A DNA stretch of 64,000 nt, taken from assembly GCA_052246725.1 (NCBI GenBank), contig JBQQCL010000007.1, one strand, 5' to 3'. A model generated the notes under the pieces. It was not told the origin of the DNA and did not search any database. It saw only the letters and a list, made by a program, of their open reading frames with translations. Shown here in pieces: positions 15,429 to 24,208 of this stretch; position 1 is the first letter of the stretch, and the number at the start of each line of letters is the position of its first letter. Source of the DNA: Pseudalkalibacillus sp052246725. Lineage in GTDB: Bacteria > Bacillota > Bacilli > Bacillales > Fictibacillaceae. A program made the translations under genes and the position numbers.

Positions 15429-16655
15429 ATGAATAAAAAACCAGTCATCATCATTGCTCTGATTACGGCAGTTTGTGTCCTGGGAGATGCAATGATGTTC
15501 ATCGTTTTACCGCTTTATTGGAAAGAGTTCGGATTAACTTCCCTCTGGCAAGTCGGAATTCTTCTCTCAATCAATCGTTTCATCCGCCTTCCGATCAATC
15601 CGTTGGTCGGTTGGTGTTATTTACGGATGAATAAACGAACAGGCGTCCTTCTGGCTGTCATTTTAGCCATGCTAACAACCTTCTCTTATGGATGGCTGGT
15701 AAGCTTTTGGCTATTATTCATCATGAGGGCTTTGTGGGGTGTCGCCTGGGCATTCCTACGGTTAGGAGGTTATCTTACCGTAATCGATACCTCGACAGAC
15801 CGAACAAGAGGACATCTTGTCGGCTTATACAATGGGCTATGGGGATTAGGTGGTTTAGTCGGAATGCTAGCAGGAGGCATACTTGCTGATTTAGTCAGTA
15901 TTCAAACCGTCACTAATACATTCGGTTTCATGGCTTTAATCGCCATTCCTCTAGTACTGAAGTACGTTCCTGCAATTCCAGCCGAGTCAGAGAATACTCC
16001 TATGAAAAAAGACAAACAATCCAGTGAAGTTACGAGTGACAAGCAAATCTTCAAAAAGCCACAGGTTTTGACTATCCTTTGTTCAGGGTTACTCATTCCG
16101 TTGATCATTTTTGGGATATTCGCTTCAACGCTAAGTGCGATGATCGATTTCCGATTATCTGAATCATTCCTATTCCTTGGGGTGACAGTCGGGGCAGCTT
16201 CTTTTGCAGGAATCATTCAAGCGATCCGCTGGGGTTGGGATCCATTTTTAGCACCATACATCGGGAAAATTTCAGATTTGAAATGGGGAAGGAAACCATT
16301 ATTGATTCTAGCTTTATTCGGTGGTGCTGTGTTTTTTGCGCTAATCCCATTTGGTGTTTCTGTTTACAGCTTGTTATTCCTTTTACTCGGATTCCAGATC
16401 ATGTCAACCATGATGGTAACACTGAATGATTCGATCGCTTCTGATGTAGCATCGCAAACGTCCAAGGTCAGAGTGATCACGGCATATACCGTTGCAGTGG
16501 ATTTCGGATCAGCAACGGGACCATTATTGAGTTTCCTGATCATTGGATGGATGGGAATTGATGTACTGTACTGGGGAACGAGTGGATTATTATGTTTAAT
16601 AGGTCTGTTTTGGCTCAATCAGTTTAAAAATGAAAGCCACTTAATAAGGCCATAG
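15429..16655 (+). CDS. MFS transporter
   Basis: A 408-residue, 12-helix MFS protein. The first half has RLPINPLVGWCYLRMNKRTGV in place of the motif-A loop and RLGGYLTVIDTS; the helix 8-9 loop has PYIGKISDLKWGRKP, a clear second copy of motif A. It looks like an exporter of the drug:H+ antiporter kind. Its 3' end overlaps the convergent AEC gene by 37 bp, so no terminator separates them. Translation is probably modulated by the hairpin over its ribosome binding site. Confidence 0.87.
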   Translation: MNKKPVIIIALITAVCVLGDAMMFIVLPLYWKEFGLTSLWQVGILLSINRFIRLPINPLVGWCYLRMNKRTGVLLAVILAMLTTFSYGWLVSFWLLFIMRALWGVAWAFLRLGGYLTVIDTSTDRTRGHLVGLYNGLWGLGGLVGMLAGGILADLVSIQTVTNTFGFMALIAIPLVLKYVPAIPAESENTPMKKDKQSSEVTSDKQIFKKPQVLTILCSGLLIPLIIFGIFASTLSAMIDFRLSESFLFLGVTVGAASFAGIIQAIRWGWDPFLAPYIGKISDLKWGRKPLLILALFGGAVFFALIPFGVSVYSLLFLLLGFQIMSTMMVTLNDSIASDVASQTSKVRVITAYTVAVDFGSATGPLLSFLIIGWMGIDVLYWGTSGLLCLIGLFWLNQFKNESHLIRP

Positions 16656-17563
16656 AGAACACTAATCGTCATGATCGAAAGTACGGTAGATACGGAAGAA
16701 CCGACTGATGCAAAGTATGGGTCTCCACCATATTTGCGTGCATACAACGCTATCGTTGGTGCGGAAGGTGTGGCAGCGACAAGAACAGCGACGAGTAAGA
16801 GAATTTGATTGACGGGAAGAAAGATGAATGGCACAAGACAAAGTGGAATGACCAACAGTCTTGTAATGACTGCCGACCATAAGTATGTGTTACAAAGGTA
16901 ATTCCGAACCTCCGAGGCATTCAAATTGGCAAGCAAGATTCCAATGATCAGCATGGAAAGTGGCACGGTTGGGAGGCCAACGGTTTTAAAAAGGTTATGG
17001 AAAGATACTGGCCATTGATAGGGCAGTAAAAACATGAAGAATCCAACGGTCGTTGCAATAACACCTGGATTAAGGAAAAGCCATCTCCAAGAAAATGAAG
17101 TATTCCTGCGGCCGACTACATATATTCCATAAGTCCAAATTAATATGATGTACAGAAAATTGAACACTGCAGTGTATAGAATTCCGATTTCTCCAAGCAG
17201 GATATAGATGATCGCATAACCGATGAATCCTTGATTCCCGAATACGATCAAACCTTCATACACACCCTTCTGATCCTCCGGAAGGGTTGCTTTTTTTCGT
17301 AATAAGATTCCAGCAGCGCATGCTATGAAAATGGCTGCAAGGGATAAGCCGATCAGCCAGCCAAACTCGTGCATGTACTTTGGGTCATATGGAAAATCCA
17401 TCGAGTATAAGATGAGGGCGGGCAATGTGATGTAAAGGACAAGCTGTGTGATGACATAATCCGAAGAGTCTGGAAGGATTTTTGTTTTGCGCGCAACATA
17501 ACCGACGATTGCAATCAAATAAAGCATCACCATTTCTCCGAGCAAAGAAAGCATTGCGCCCAT
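16619..17563 (-). CDS. AEC-family (auxin efflux carrier/malate permease) transporter
   Basis: 314 residues, about ten membrane segments in two five-helix halves, as in the AEC family; the mid-protein GNQGFIGYAI and the late ATPSAPTIALYARKYGGDP are characteristic. Family members carry malate, malonate or other anions, and the substrate here is unknown. ATG 17563 with a GGGGGATTTT leader. The last 12 codons and stop lie inside the 3' end of the MFS gene on the other strand. Confidence 0.87.
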   Translation of the reverse strand: MGAMLSLLGEMVMLYLIAIVGYVARKTKILPDSSDYVITQLVLYITLPALILYSMDFPYDPKYMHEFGWLIGLSLAAIFIACAAGILLRKKATLPEDQKGVYEGLIVFGNQGFIGYAIIYILLGEIGILYTAVFNFLYIILIWTYGIYVVGRRNTSFSWRWLFLNPGVIATTVGFFMFLLPYQWPVSFHNLFKTVGLPTVPLSMLIIGILLANLNASEVRNYLCNTYLWSAVITRLLVIPLCLVPFIFLPVNQILLLVAVLVAATPSAPTIALYARKYGGDPYFASVGSSVSTVLSIMTISVLYGLIKWLSFLN

Positions 17564-17689
17564 AAAATCCCCCCAATGCAGGTTATGAGATTCATTAGGC
17601 TTTGGTGAATGGTGTGCTTTTTTAAAACCAAGTTATATAACTAAATCTTCGCTAATAAACAGAGAAGATAGAGGGGAAAATGAACAAAA

Positions 17690-17835
17690 ACAGATAGGGC
17701 TGAGATTCATGAAAAAGTTCTTTTTGAGGGGCGGTAATGATGGTCAAAAATGCCCAGGTGCAAGTCCGACCCTTCGAAAACAGACAGGTTAGGGGTCTGC
17801 AATGTTGAAGAACCGTGTAAGCAGCTGCAATGACA
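17690..17835 (+). ncRNA. Candidate structured RNA or intron remnant upstream of fabI
   Basis: The 378-bp gap 17564-17941 has no ORF with a ribosome binding site. In it, GGTC (17742) with GACC around AGGTGCAAGTCC, CAGAC (17781) with GTCTG around AGGTTAGGG, and GCAGCTGC (17821) suggest stacked hairpins. The phrase AGGTGCAAGTCCGACC resembles the domain I start of bacterial group II introns, but no intron protein or domain V is present. This could be a decayed intron end or an unknown RNA. Low confidence. Confidence 0.3.
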
Positions 17836-17866
17836 TTTATACTGTTTTAAAGTCGAGTTGTTGTGT

Positions 17867-17893
17867 TATAATCATTCTGGTAACTGGTACTAT
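17867..17893 (+). promoter_or_regulatory. fabI -10 region and FapR-like operator
   Basis: TATAAT (17867-17872), with only a weak -35 (TGTTTT near 17843), precedes CTGGTAACTGGTACTAT (17877-17893). Read on the other strand the latter matches 12 of 17 positions of the FapR consensus TTAGTACCTGATACTAA as I recall it, and it overlaps the expected start of transcription. FapR control of fabI is known in B. subtilis. Confidence 0.5.
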
Positions 17894-17941
17894 AACTAGC
17901 TGCTAAACATTACTTACTACATCGTTTCATTGGAGGACATC

Positions 17942-18721
17942 ATGGAAGATTTACTCAAACTGAAAGATAAGAATATCGTGATCATGGGAGTTGCAAATGA
18001 GCGCAGCCTTGCATGGGGCGTTGCAAAATCTCTCTATAAAGCAGGAGCGAACCTGATTTTTACATACAGGAAAGAACGTTCTCTCGGAAAACTGAACAAA
18101 ATCCTTGAAAAAGATAACCATGAAGCAAAGCTGATCGTTGAATGTGACGTGAACAATGATGAGAGCATCCAGGCAGCATTTGCAAAAATCGGAGAGGAAG
18201 TAGGTACAATTCACGGCGTGCTCCACTCGATCGCTTTTGCCCATGCAGAAGACCTGAAAGGTGAATTCATCGATACGTCGAGGGAAGGGTATGCTTTCGC
18301 TCAAGATACGAGTGCTTATTCTCTGATAGCTGTTTCAAAAGCGGCTCAGCCTCATATCACGGAGGGTGGATCGATCATCGCAATGAGCTATCTGGGCGCT
18401 GAGCGTGTCGTTGAAGGATATAACGTAATGGGTGTTGCAAAAGCGGCGCTTGAAGCTTCTGTAAGATATTTGGCATCAGATCTTGGGAAACATAACATCA
18501 GGGTCAATGCAATTTCAGCTGGAGCGGTTCGGACTCTTGCTGCTAAAGGAATCCCTTCATTCAATCAGATTCTCCACGAGATCGAGGAAAACTCTCCATT
18601 GAAAAGGAATGTGACCCAAGAAGAAGTTGGCGACATGACGCTTGCGCTGATCAGCCATCTTTCACGTGGCGTCACCGGGGAGATTGTGTACGTAGATTCA
18701 GGCTATAATATCATGGGATAG
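17942..18721 (+). CDS. fabI: Enoyl-[acyl-carrier-protein] reductase (NADH), FabI
   Basis: Reduces trans-2-enoyl-ACP in the last step of each fatty-acid elongation cycle; the target of triclosan and isoniazid-type inhibitors. 259 residues. Cofactor motif GVANERSLAWG, ECDV, HSIAFAHAEDL, and the catalytic Tyr-x6-Lys as YNVMGVAK; then GAVRTLAAKGI, the substrate-loop region. ATG 17942 with TGGAGGA upstream. Single-gene unit with its own promoter and terminator. Cytoplasmic. Confidence 0.95.
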   Translation: MEDLLKLKDKNIVIMGVANERSLAWGVAKSLYKAGANLIFTYRKERSLGKLNKILEKDNHEAKLIVECDVNNDESIQAAFAKIGEEVGTIHGVLHSIAFAHAEDLKGEFIDTSREGYAFAQDTSAYSLIAVSKAAQPHITEGGSIIAMSYLGAERVVEGYNVMGVAKAALEASVRYLASDLGKHNIRVNAISAGAVRTLAAKGIPSFNQILHEIEENSPLKRNVTQEEVGDMTLALISHLSRGVTGEIVYVDSGYNIMG

Positions 18722-18728
18722 ATTTTGA

Positions 18729-18759
18729 GCGCTGCTTCGCAACGAAGCAGTGCTTTTTT
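18729..18759 (+). terminator. fabI terminator
   Basis: GCGCTGCTTCG/CGAAGCAGTGC with a 3-base loop and T6. Confidence 0.9.
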
Positions 18760-18772
18760 GAATTTATTAAGA

Positions 18773-18827
18773 AAAAACTCATTTCCGAATGAGTTTTGAC
18801 CACTTTTGAGCTGGAAGTGGTTTTTTC
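18773..18827 (+). terminator. Two further hairpins after fabI
   Basis: ACTCATT/AATGAGT (18777-18795) followed by CCACTT (18800) with AAGTGG (18815) and T6. They may be back-up terminators or a relic of another unit. Confidence 0.55.
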
Positions 18828-18880
18828 CTTGTCGGATGTCGTGGTCTTGAATTGGAATAACGCTTGCTTCAAGACGATAT

Positions 18881-19001
18881 GTCTAAAAGTTGATCACCTA
18901 TGTCTAAAAAAATGAAGAGAAGTCTAAAAATCTTGTTGTAAGTCTAAAAAATCGCAAATAATTCTAAAAATCTTAAATTAAGTCTAAAACTTAAAATTAG
19001 A
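18881..19001. repeat. Tandem 20-bp repeat array, six units
   Basis: GTCTAAAA (TTCTAAAA in unit 5) starts at 18881, 18902, 18922, 18942, 18962 and 18982: spacing 21, 20, 20, 20, 20. The rest of each unit is diverged but AT-rich and often has TCTT after the motif. A 20-bp period does not keep a reading frame, so it is not coding. The array sits between the convergent fabI and SpoIID/LytB genes (gap 18722-19052). Confidence 0.85.
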
Positions 19002-19011
19002 AAATAATACA

Positions 19012-19041
19012 GTAAAAACGACCGGCGAAACTCCGCCGGTC
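19012..19041 (-). terminator. Terminator of the SpoIID/LytB gene
   Basis: Minus-strand stem GACCGGCG/CGCCGGTC with a 6-base loop, followed by GTTTTTACT. Confidence 0.85.
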
Positions 19042-19052
19042 ACCAATATTTT

Positions 19053-20612
19053 TTAATACTGCTTTTCTAAGGTGATGTCTTGATAGAAATGGTTGAGGAT
19101 CTCTTCGTACGTTGCGCCTTTCGTTGCCATGCCGACTGCACCGGTTTGGGAAAGCCCCACTCCATGTCCCCAGCCTCCGCCATAGACTTTGAAGCTTGGT
19201 GTTTCAGCTTTCTTATCGACTGGTTCGACAAAGAACAACGTGCTGAGCAATACACTTTTTCCACCGCTTGCATTGATATACTTCATCGACCAGCGGATTT
19301 GATCTTTTTGCTCATAAAAAGTACCCCCATCAGTGACGTATTCGATCTCGAGAACACGCCCTGAGTTGGATCGCTCCAATACATTTACTGCATAAACTTC
19401 TGTAATCTCAGCAGCAAAGTATTCGCTTAAGACATCTGCCAGTTCTTCATTCGTCCATTCGAATGTCCATCGGTGATACTTCGACCAATCGGACTCATAA
19501 TCTCCTGCTCTGACAGCACGAAGCGAGGTTGGATTAGCATGATTTTTGAATACCTCGAGTGTTGGAACATGTTCAATTGCTTTACCTTTATTGGAATCCG
19601 GAACGCCTCTCAAATATTCGACTGCATCTGAACTCCAGATATCCTCATTGTTTGCAGTGTAGCCGCCGGTAGTAGAGTGATAGACGGCGGTAATGAGTCT
19701 GCCATCATGCATAGCGACCATTCCTTCAGATTCCTGGACAGCTTGAGTAGAAATCGGATGTTCTGCTTCATACCCGCCATACACTTGATCGGATGGTGTC
19801 GGCAATAAATCGTAACCGTCTGAACTTCTCTTCCCAAGGTTCGCTAACGTATAGGTACGCGCTGCGACTGCCTGGGATTTTTGTGCTTCCATTTCTCCGT
19901 AAGGGACTGGTGGAAGTTCACGCGGAACTACACCATATAAATACAGTTCGATCGGCAGTTCATTGACGCCAGCTAAAGTCCCCTGGCTGTTATAAATGAC
20001 TTCCCCGACACCTCTGTATTTTTTACCGCCGATTTCGACCAACCCATCTGTTGAAGTGATTTTCACAGGTTTTTCAGTTACATGCTCGTTGCCTTGATAT
20101 GTAACTTTCATCGTTGAAATACCAGTTGAATACGTTACAACCTTCCAGAATGAATCACCTGCAGCTAAACCGTTTGCGATTACTTCATTTCTGAACTCAT
20201 TACGGTCACCCCAGCTTGCGTCTGCTGGGAACTTCCCGATAAAAAGTCTGTACCCACCATTATAGTCCTCGACATAGGTTTCATATCCACCGATTTCAGC
20301 ACGCATGAGCCAATCGTCAACATAAGTTTCACTCGTCGTCCAGGCAACTTGCAACCGGTAGGATGTGTCAACTGTTCCTGTACTTTCAAGAGCTACAGTT
20401 GCTTCGCCATTTTCCCCCTCAATTAGTGTTTCTCCACCGATCTCGGCAATCGTAAATGAATCGTCACTTCCTAAGGTAATCGTTTCAGCTGTAGGAATGA
20501 CTCCGATTCGGATATCCTGGCCATCATCTGCCTTCGCAGACTGAATACCTGAAAATGAGAAAGCGCTTACACAAAAACATAACAATGCAAGAAACAAACT
20601 TCTTCTGAGCAT
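19053..20612 (-). CDS. Secreted SpoIID/LytB-domain protein
   Basis: 519 residues with a signal peptide (1-28, hydrophobic run then SAKA-DD). After an N-terminal region of repeated beta-rich segments (35-205), the SpoIID/LytB domain spans about 210-515: NELPIELYLYGVVPRE, AQKSQAVAARTYTL, SDQVYGG, YHSTTGGYTAN, and the end GGGWGHGVGLSQTGA. SpoIID is a lytic transglycosylase acting on stem-peptide-free glycan, giving anhydroMurNAc ends; LytB is an amidase modifier. Start ATG with GAGGAGG. It is divergent from murQ, so it may make substrates for that operon (inference). Confidence 0.9.
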   Translation of the reverse strand: MLRRSLFLALLCFCVSAFSFSGIQSAKADDGQDIRIGVIPTAETITLGSDDSFTIAEIGGETLIEGENGEATVALESTGTVDTSYRLQVAWTTSETYVDDWLMRAEIGGYETYVEDYNGGYRLFIGKFPADASWGDRNEFRNEVIANGLAAGDSFWKVVTYSTGISTMKVTYQGNEHVTEKPVKITSTDGLVEIGGKKYRGVGEVIYNSQGTLAGVNELPIELYLYGVVPRELPPVPYGEMEAQKSQAVAARTYTLANLGKRSSDGYDLLPTPSDQVYGGYEAEHPISTQAVQESEGMVAMHDGRLITAVYHSTTGGYTANNEDIWSSDAVEYLRGVPDSNKGKAIEHVPTLEVFKNHANPTSLRAVRAGDYESDWSKYHRWTFEWTNEELADVLSEYFAAEITEVYAVNVLERSNSGRVLEIEYVTDGGTFYEQKDQIRWSMKYINASGGKSVLLSTLFFVEPVDKKAETPSFKVYGGGWGHGVGLSQTGAVGMATKGATYEEILNHFYQDITLEKQY

Positions 20613-20851
20613 GGTAAAACCTCCTCTAAGATTTAGATTATTTTGGGTACGAAGACAAAATTCGTCAAATGACTGAAATATCCTTTTAAAATAAATTTAA
20701 AAAACATAAAAAAAAATTTTAAAAAAGAAGGAATCTAGGCAAATAGACCGAAATATTATTTTATGAAACACTGAAATCAACTAAAACAAGTGATCAAAAA
20801 GGGGGATGGAAGGGGGATCACGTTTAAAATTTTTTACAATTGAGGTGTCCT

Positions 20852-21766
20852 ATGGAGTTAGATTTGACGTCATTAACGACAGAACAACGCAACTTGCAAA
20901 CAAACAGCATTGACACCCTCGGTACACTGGACATTTTGACGGTGATCAATCAAGAGGACCAAGGTGTATCTCTCGCAGTGAAGAAAGTTCTGCCCCAAAT
21001 AGGAGTAGCTGTCGATCTCATCTCTCAAGCATTCGAAAAAGGTGGGAGATTATTTTACATAGGAGCCGGAACGAGCGGGCGATTAGGGGTGATCGATGCT
21101 GCTGAGTGTCCTCCAACATTCAGCACACCGCCGGAACAAGTACAGGCCATCATTGCCGGTGGGGCTGAGGCGATGTTTGATGCGATTGAAGGAGCTGAGG
21201 ATGACAGCCGGCAAGGCAGGGTTGATCTTTCAACACGAAATTTGACTAGTGATGACGTTGTTGTAGGCATCACGGCAAGCGGGAGAACCCCATATGTCAT
21301 AGGAGCACTTGAAGCGGCGAAAGAACTTGGCCTGAAAACGATCAGCCTAAGTTGTAATCCTGATTCGGTCGTCTCAAAGGTTGTTGATCAAAGTATCGAA
21401 GTGGTCGTAGGTCCGGAAATATTGACAGGATCCACAAGGATGAAAGCAGCTACCGCCCAAAAAATGGTGTTAAACATGCTGACGACAGCATCGATGATCA
21501 AAATGGGGAAGGTGTATGAAAACCTCATGGTCGATGTCAATGCAACAAATCTGAAACTGATGGAAAGAGCGAAAAACATCGTTTTGACCGTAACTGGAAT
21601 TACGTATAAAGATGCTGAAGAATTACTTGAGAAGACGGGTTATGAAGTAAAAACAGCGATTGTCATGCATAAAGCTGATGTGCCGCTTGTTGTCGCAAAA
21701 GAAAGTATCCAGAAATCAAATGGGTTTGTCAAAAAGGCGATTGAAGCCGCCAAACGTTTCAACTAA
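20852..21766 (+). CDS. murQ: N-acetylmuramic acid 6-phosphate etherase
   Basis: Cleaves the lactyl ether of MurNAc-6-P to GlcNAc-6-P and D-lactate. 304 residues with the SIS fold: sugar-phosphate loop YIGAGTSGRLG (69-79), catalytic Glu85 in AAECPPTF and Glu116 in EGAEDD, then GITASGRTPY and STRMKAATAQK. ATG 20852 preceded by GAGGTG; an in-frame TTG at 20840 is upstream of that site. It opens an eleven-gene operon to 34489. The 239-bp leader is very AT-rich, with two GAAATAT-TTTTA-type direct repeats (20676, 20750) that could be MurR-type sites. Confidence 0.95.
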   Translation: MELDLTSLTTEQRNLQTNSIDTLGTLDILTVINQEDQGVSLAVKKVLPQIGVAVDLISQAFEKGGRLFYIGAGTSGRLGVIDAAECPPTFSTPPEQVQAIIAGGAEAMFDAIEGAEDDSRQGRVDLSTRNLTSDDVVVGITASGRTPYVIGALEAAKELGLKTISLSCNPDSVVSKVVDQSIEVVVGPEILTGSTRMKAATAQKMVLNMLTTASMIKMGKVYENLMVDVNATNLKLMERAKNIVLTVTGITYKDAEELLEKTGYEVKTAIVMHKADVPLVVAKESIQKSNGFVKKAIEAAKRFN

Positions 21767-21805
21767 AACGTGATACTATTAAAATTTGGTAAGGGGGATT
21801 CACAA

Positions 21806-23122
21806 ATGAAGAAATGGTTGATGGGATTCTTATCGTTGATGCTGATTCTAGGGATTTTCGCAGGTTGTTCAAATGATGATGCGTCAAAGGAGACGGATTC
21901 GGAAGATTGGAAGGACTGGGAAGGAACGATCACGATGTGGGAAGGACCACGTTGGGCTGATAAAGATGATAACAAGTACCACTGGATTGAGGATAAGATT
22001 TCTGAATTCAAAAAGGAATACCCAAATGTGAAGATCAAACTCGTCAAGACACCTTGGGCTGAAATGAATGATAAACTTAGCGTCGCGATTGCTGGACGTG
22101 CTTGGCCGGACATCGCACCTGTTGATATCAGTGGTGGTTCTGTAAACCAGAACCACATCAAGCAAGGGGTTATCGCACCATTAGACGATTATTTCACAGA
22201 TGAAGATAAAAGTGATTTCTACGAAAATGCATTAGAAGCTTATACAACTGATGGAAAACTTTACGGCGTTCCCACATCTATAAGTGTCCATGCAATGCTT
22301 TTGAATCTCGATATCTTTGAAGAAAAAGGCGTTGAACCTCCAAAGGATGGTAAATGGACGTATGATGAGTTCGTTGAAAAAATGAAAGCGCTGACAGGTG
22401 ACGGTGTTGATGGATTCTCTACGTATATCCTTCCAGGTTACTATGAAGCATGGCCGTTCTTGCTGATGGATGGTGGTTATCCATTAAATGAAGATATTAC
22501 GGAATATACGTTTGATTCAGAAGAAGCAGTAAGCGGCTTGCAAAAACTTGTCGATCTTAAGTTCAAGCATGATGTAACACCGGAAAGTATGGGTGGTCAG
22601 GATGTCGGCGGTACATGGAAAGCTTGGGCTGCATCCGATCAACGTACTGTAGCTGTAGAGCCTTGGGCAACTTGGGCGATTGCATCAGCACAAACAGAAG
22701 ATTTCAAAACGAACTTCATGGTTGCTGAATATCCGACAGGTGAAACGGGTGAACCAGTCACAATCGGAGGAGTTGGCGGTTATGTCATGTTCAATTCGAA
22801 AGATGATGCGAAAAAACGTATGACTGCTGAATTCATCAAGCATATCACGAACACGGATGAGCAAGTGACGATGGCTAAGAATTACGGTACATTCCCTGCT
22901 AGGATTTCTGCAGCTGACCAAGAACCATTTGCGGATAACCCTCAAATGGCGAGAGCACAAGAGCTTTCTCAACATGCTGTACCAGTTCCTCGCCATGAAA
23001 ACTGGGCACGTATCGATGAAGCGATCCAAAAAGAACTTCAGTTAGCTCTTAATGGTGAAAAAGAACCGGCAGAAGCATTGAAAGCTGCTGGCGAATCAGT
23101 AGAAAGTATCCTAAGCGAATAA
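21806..23122 (+). CDS. ABC sugar-binding lipoprotein
   Basis: 438 residues, family 1 extracellular solute-binding protein. Signal peptide 1-20 with lipobox IFAGC (Cys21), so the mature protein is anchored outside the membrane. Its place between murQ and two carbohydrate-type permeases makes a muropeptide-derived sugar (GlcNAc-MurNAc, MurNAc or an anhydro form) the likely ligand. Many aromatic residues (MWEGPRW, TPWAEM, EPWATWA) suit a sugar cleft. ATG 21806 with AAGGGGG; 39 bp after murQ. Confidence 0.9.
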   Translation: MKKWLMGFLSLMLILGIFAGCSNDDASKETDSEDWKDWEGTITMWEGPRWADKDDNKYHWIEDKISEFKKEYPNVKIKLVKTPWAEMNDKLSVAIAGRAWPDIAPVDISGGSVNQNHIKQGVIAPLDDYFTDEDKSDFYENALEAYTTDGKLYGVPTSISVHAMLLNLDIFEEKGVEPPKDGKWTYDEFVEKMKALTGDGVDGFSTYILPGYYEAWPFLLMDGGYPLNEDITEYTFDSEEAVSGLQKLVDLKFKHDVTPESMGGQDVGGTWKAWAASDQRTVAVEPWATWAIASAQTEDFKTNFMVAEYPTGETGEPVTIGGVGGYVMFNSKDDAKKRMTAEFIKHITNTDEQVTMAKNYGTFPARISAADQEPFADNPQMARAQELSQHAVPVPRHENWARIDEAIQKELQLALNGEKEPAEALKAAGESVESILSE

Positions 23123-23134
23123 TTATTATCCCAT

Positions 23135-23205
23135 GGGGTTGGCTCGTTTGACAGTTGAAACATCACCACTTGATGGAGTGGGGTACCGACTGTCGAGTCA
23201 ATCCC
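23135..23205 (+). promoter_or_regulatory. Long intercistronic hairpin between binding protein and permease
   Basis: GGGGTTGGCTCG (23135-23146) pairs with CGAGTCAATCCC (23194-23205) using two G-T pairs, extended inside by ACAGT/ACTGT and a small CACT/AGTG hairpin. No T-run follows, so it is more likely an mRNA stabiliser or processing site than a terminator, letting the binding protein be made in excess. This is the usual pattern in such operons. Confidence 0.7.
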
Positions 23206-23258
23206 TACAATTTTACATACACAATTATGTCCTTGGTTTAGAAGGGAAGTGGGCAACC

Positions 23259-24194
23259 TTGGAAACAAAACCTGTAACCACAAATAAAGTTGAACAAACA
23301 CCCGTCCGTAAGACACGATCAAACTCGTTGTTGAAAAGTATGTACAAAAACAGAGTCTCATACTTTTTTTTGATGCCGAAATTATTATTTTTCTTCCTAT
23401 TCATGTTGGTACCGATCGTATGGGCTTTCATTCTATCCTTTCAAGAATTCAATATCATGGGTTCAACATGGGTAGGCTTTGATAACTATATAACTGCTTT
23501 TCAAAGCAAAGTTTTCCAAATTTCCTTGTGGAACACATTCTTGTACACGATCGTCACCGTTCCGGCATTTGTGATCACTGCGTTGGTCATTGCGTCACTC
23601 GTGCAGCCTCTAGGAAAGCTCTCACAATCCTTTTTCAGGGCTGCGTTTTACTTACCGACCGTTACATCAATGGTCATCATCGCAATGGTTTGGAGATGGA
23701 TGTATAACTACCGTTTCGGTATATTCAACCATATCATCGGATGGTTTGGCATTGAACCTGTCAACTGGCTTGGACAAAGTGATTCTGCGCTTCCAGCCTT
23801 GATGATCATGTCGATCCTGATTCCTCCTGGGGCAGGTATCATCATCTATTTAGCAGCAATGAACGATATTGATCAATCATTATATGAAGCTGCTAAAATT
23901 GATGGGGCGAATGCATTACAACGATGGTTGAAAATCACAATCCCGATGTTGAAGCCGACAACGTTATATTTGGTCATACTGAGTACGATCGGTTCATTCC
24001 AAGTTTTTACGCAGATCATCATGATGACCGGTGGAGGTCCTGGTAATGCGACCGAGACGATCGTCCATGTCATTTATAAAACCGCATTCCGAGACTTCAA
24101 ATTCGGTCTGGCATCTGCACAATCCGTAATCTTGTTCTTCATCATCATGGTGTTTGCGATCTTCCAATATCGCTCGTTGCGAGATCATCATTAA
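23259..24194 (+). CDS. Carbohydrate ABC transporter permease 1
   Basis: 311 residues, six membrane helices, MalF/UgpA class. The cytosolic coupling loop reads EAAKIDGANALQRWLKITIPMLKP. The first 35 residues are polar and probably cytosolic. I place the start at TTG 23259 (LETKPVTT..), with AAGGG a little far upstream; the frame stays open back to 23133, but that part forms the hairpin above and gives an unlikely protein sequence. Forms a heterodimer with the next gene product. Confidence 0.88.
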   Translation: METKPVTTNKVEQTPVRKTRSNSLLKSMYKNRVSYFFLMPKLLFFFLFMLVPIVWAFILSFQEFNIMGSTWVGFDNYITAFQSKVFQISLWNTFLYTIVTVPAFVITALVIASLVQPLGKLSQSFFRAAFYLPTVTSMVIIAMVWRWMYNYRFGIFNHIIGWFGIEPVNWLGQSDSALPALMIMSILIPPGAGIIIYLAAMNDIDQSLYEAAKIDGANALQRWLKITIPMLKPTTLYLVILSTIGSFQVFTQIIMMTGGGPGNATETIVHVIYKTAFRDFKFGLASAQSVILFFIIMVFAIFQYRSLRDHH

Positions 24195-24208
24195 GGTAGG
24201 AGGTAATT

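Noticed and set aside
17690..17835. Cobalamin, SAM or T-box riboswitch before fabI
   Set aside because: None of the conserved cores of these classes is present, and the segment lies upstream of the likely promoter.
20613..20851. Defined MurR operator in the murQ leader
   Set aside because: AT-rich direct repeats are visible, but I cannot match them to a firm consensus, so no site is claimed.
23133..23258. Earlier start of permease 1 at 23133
   Set aside because: The region forms a 71-base hairpin and the added 42 residues do not look like a transporter N-terminus.
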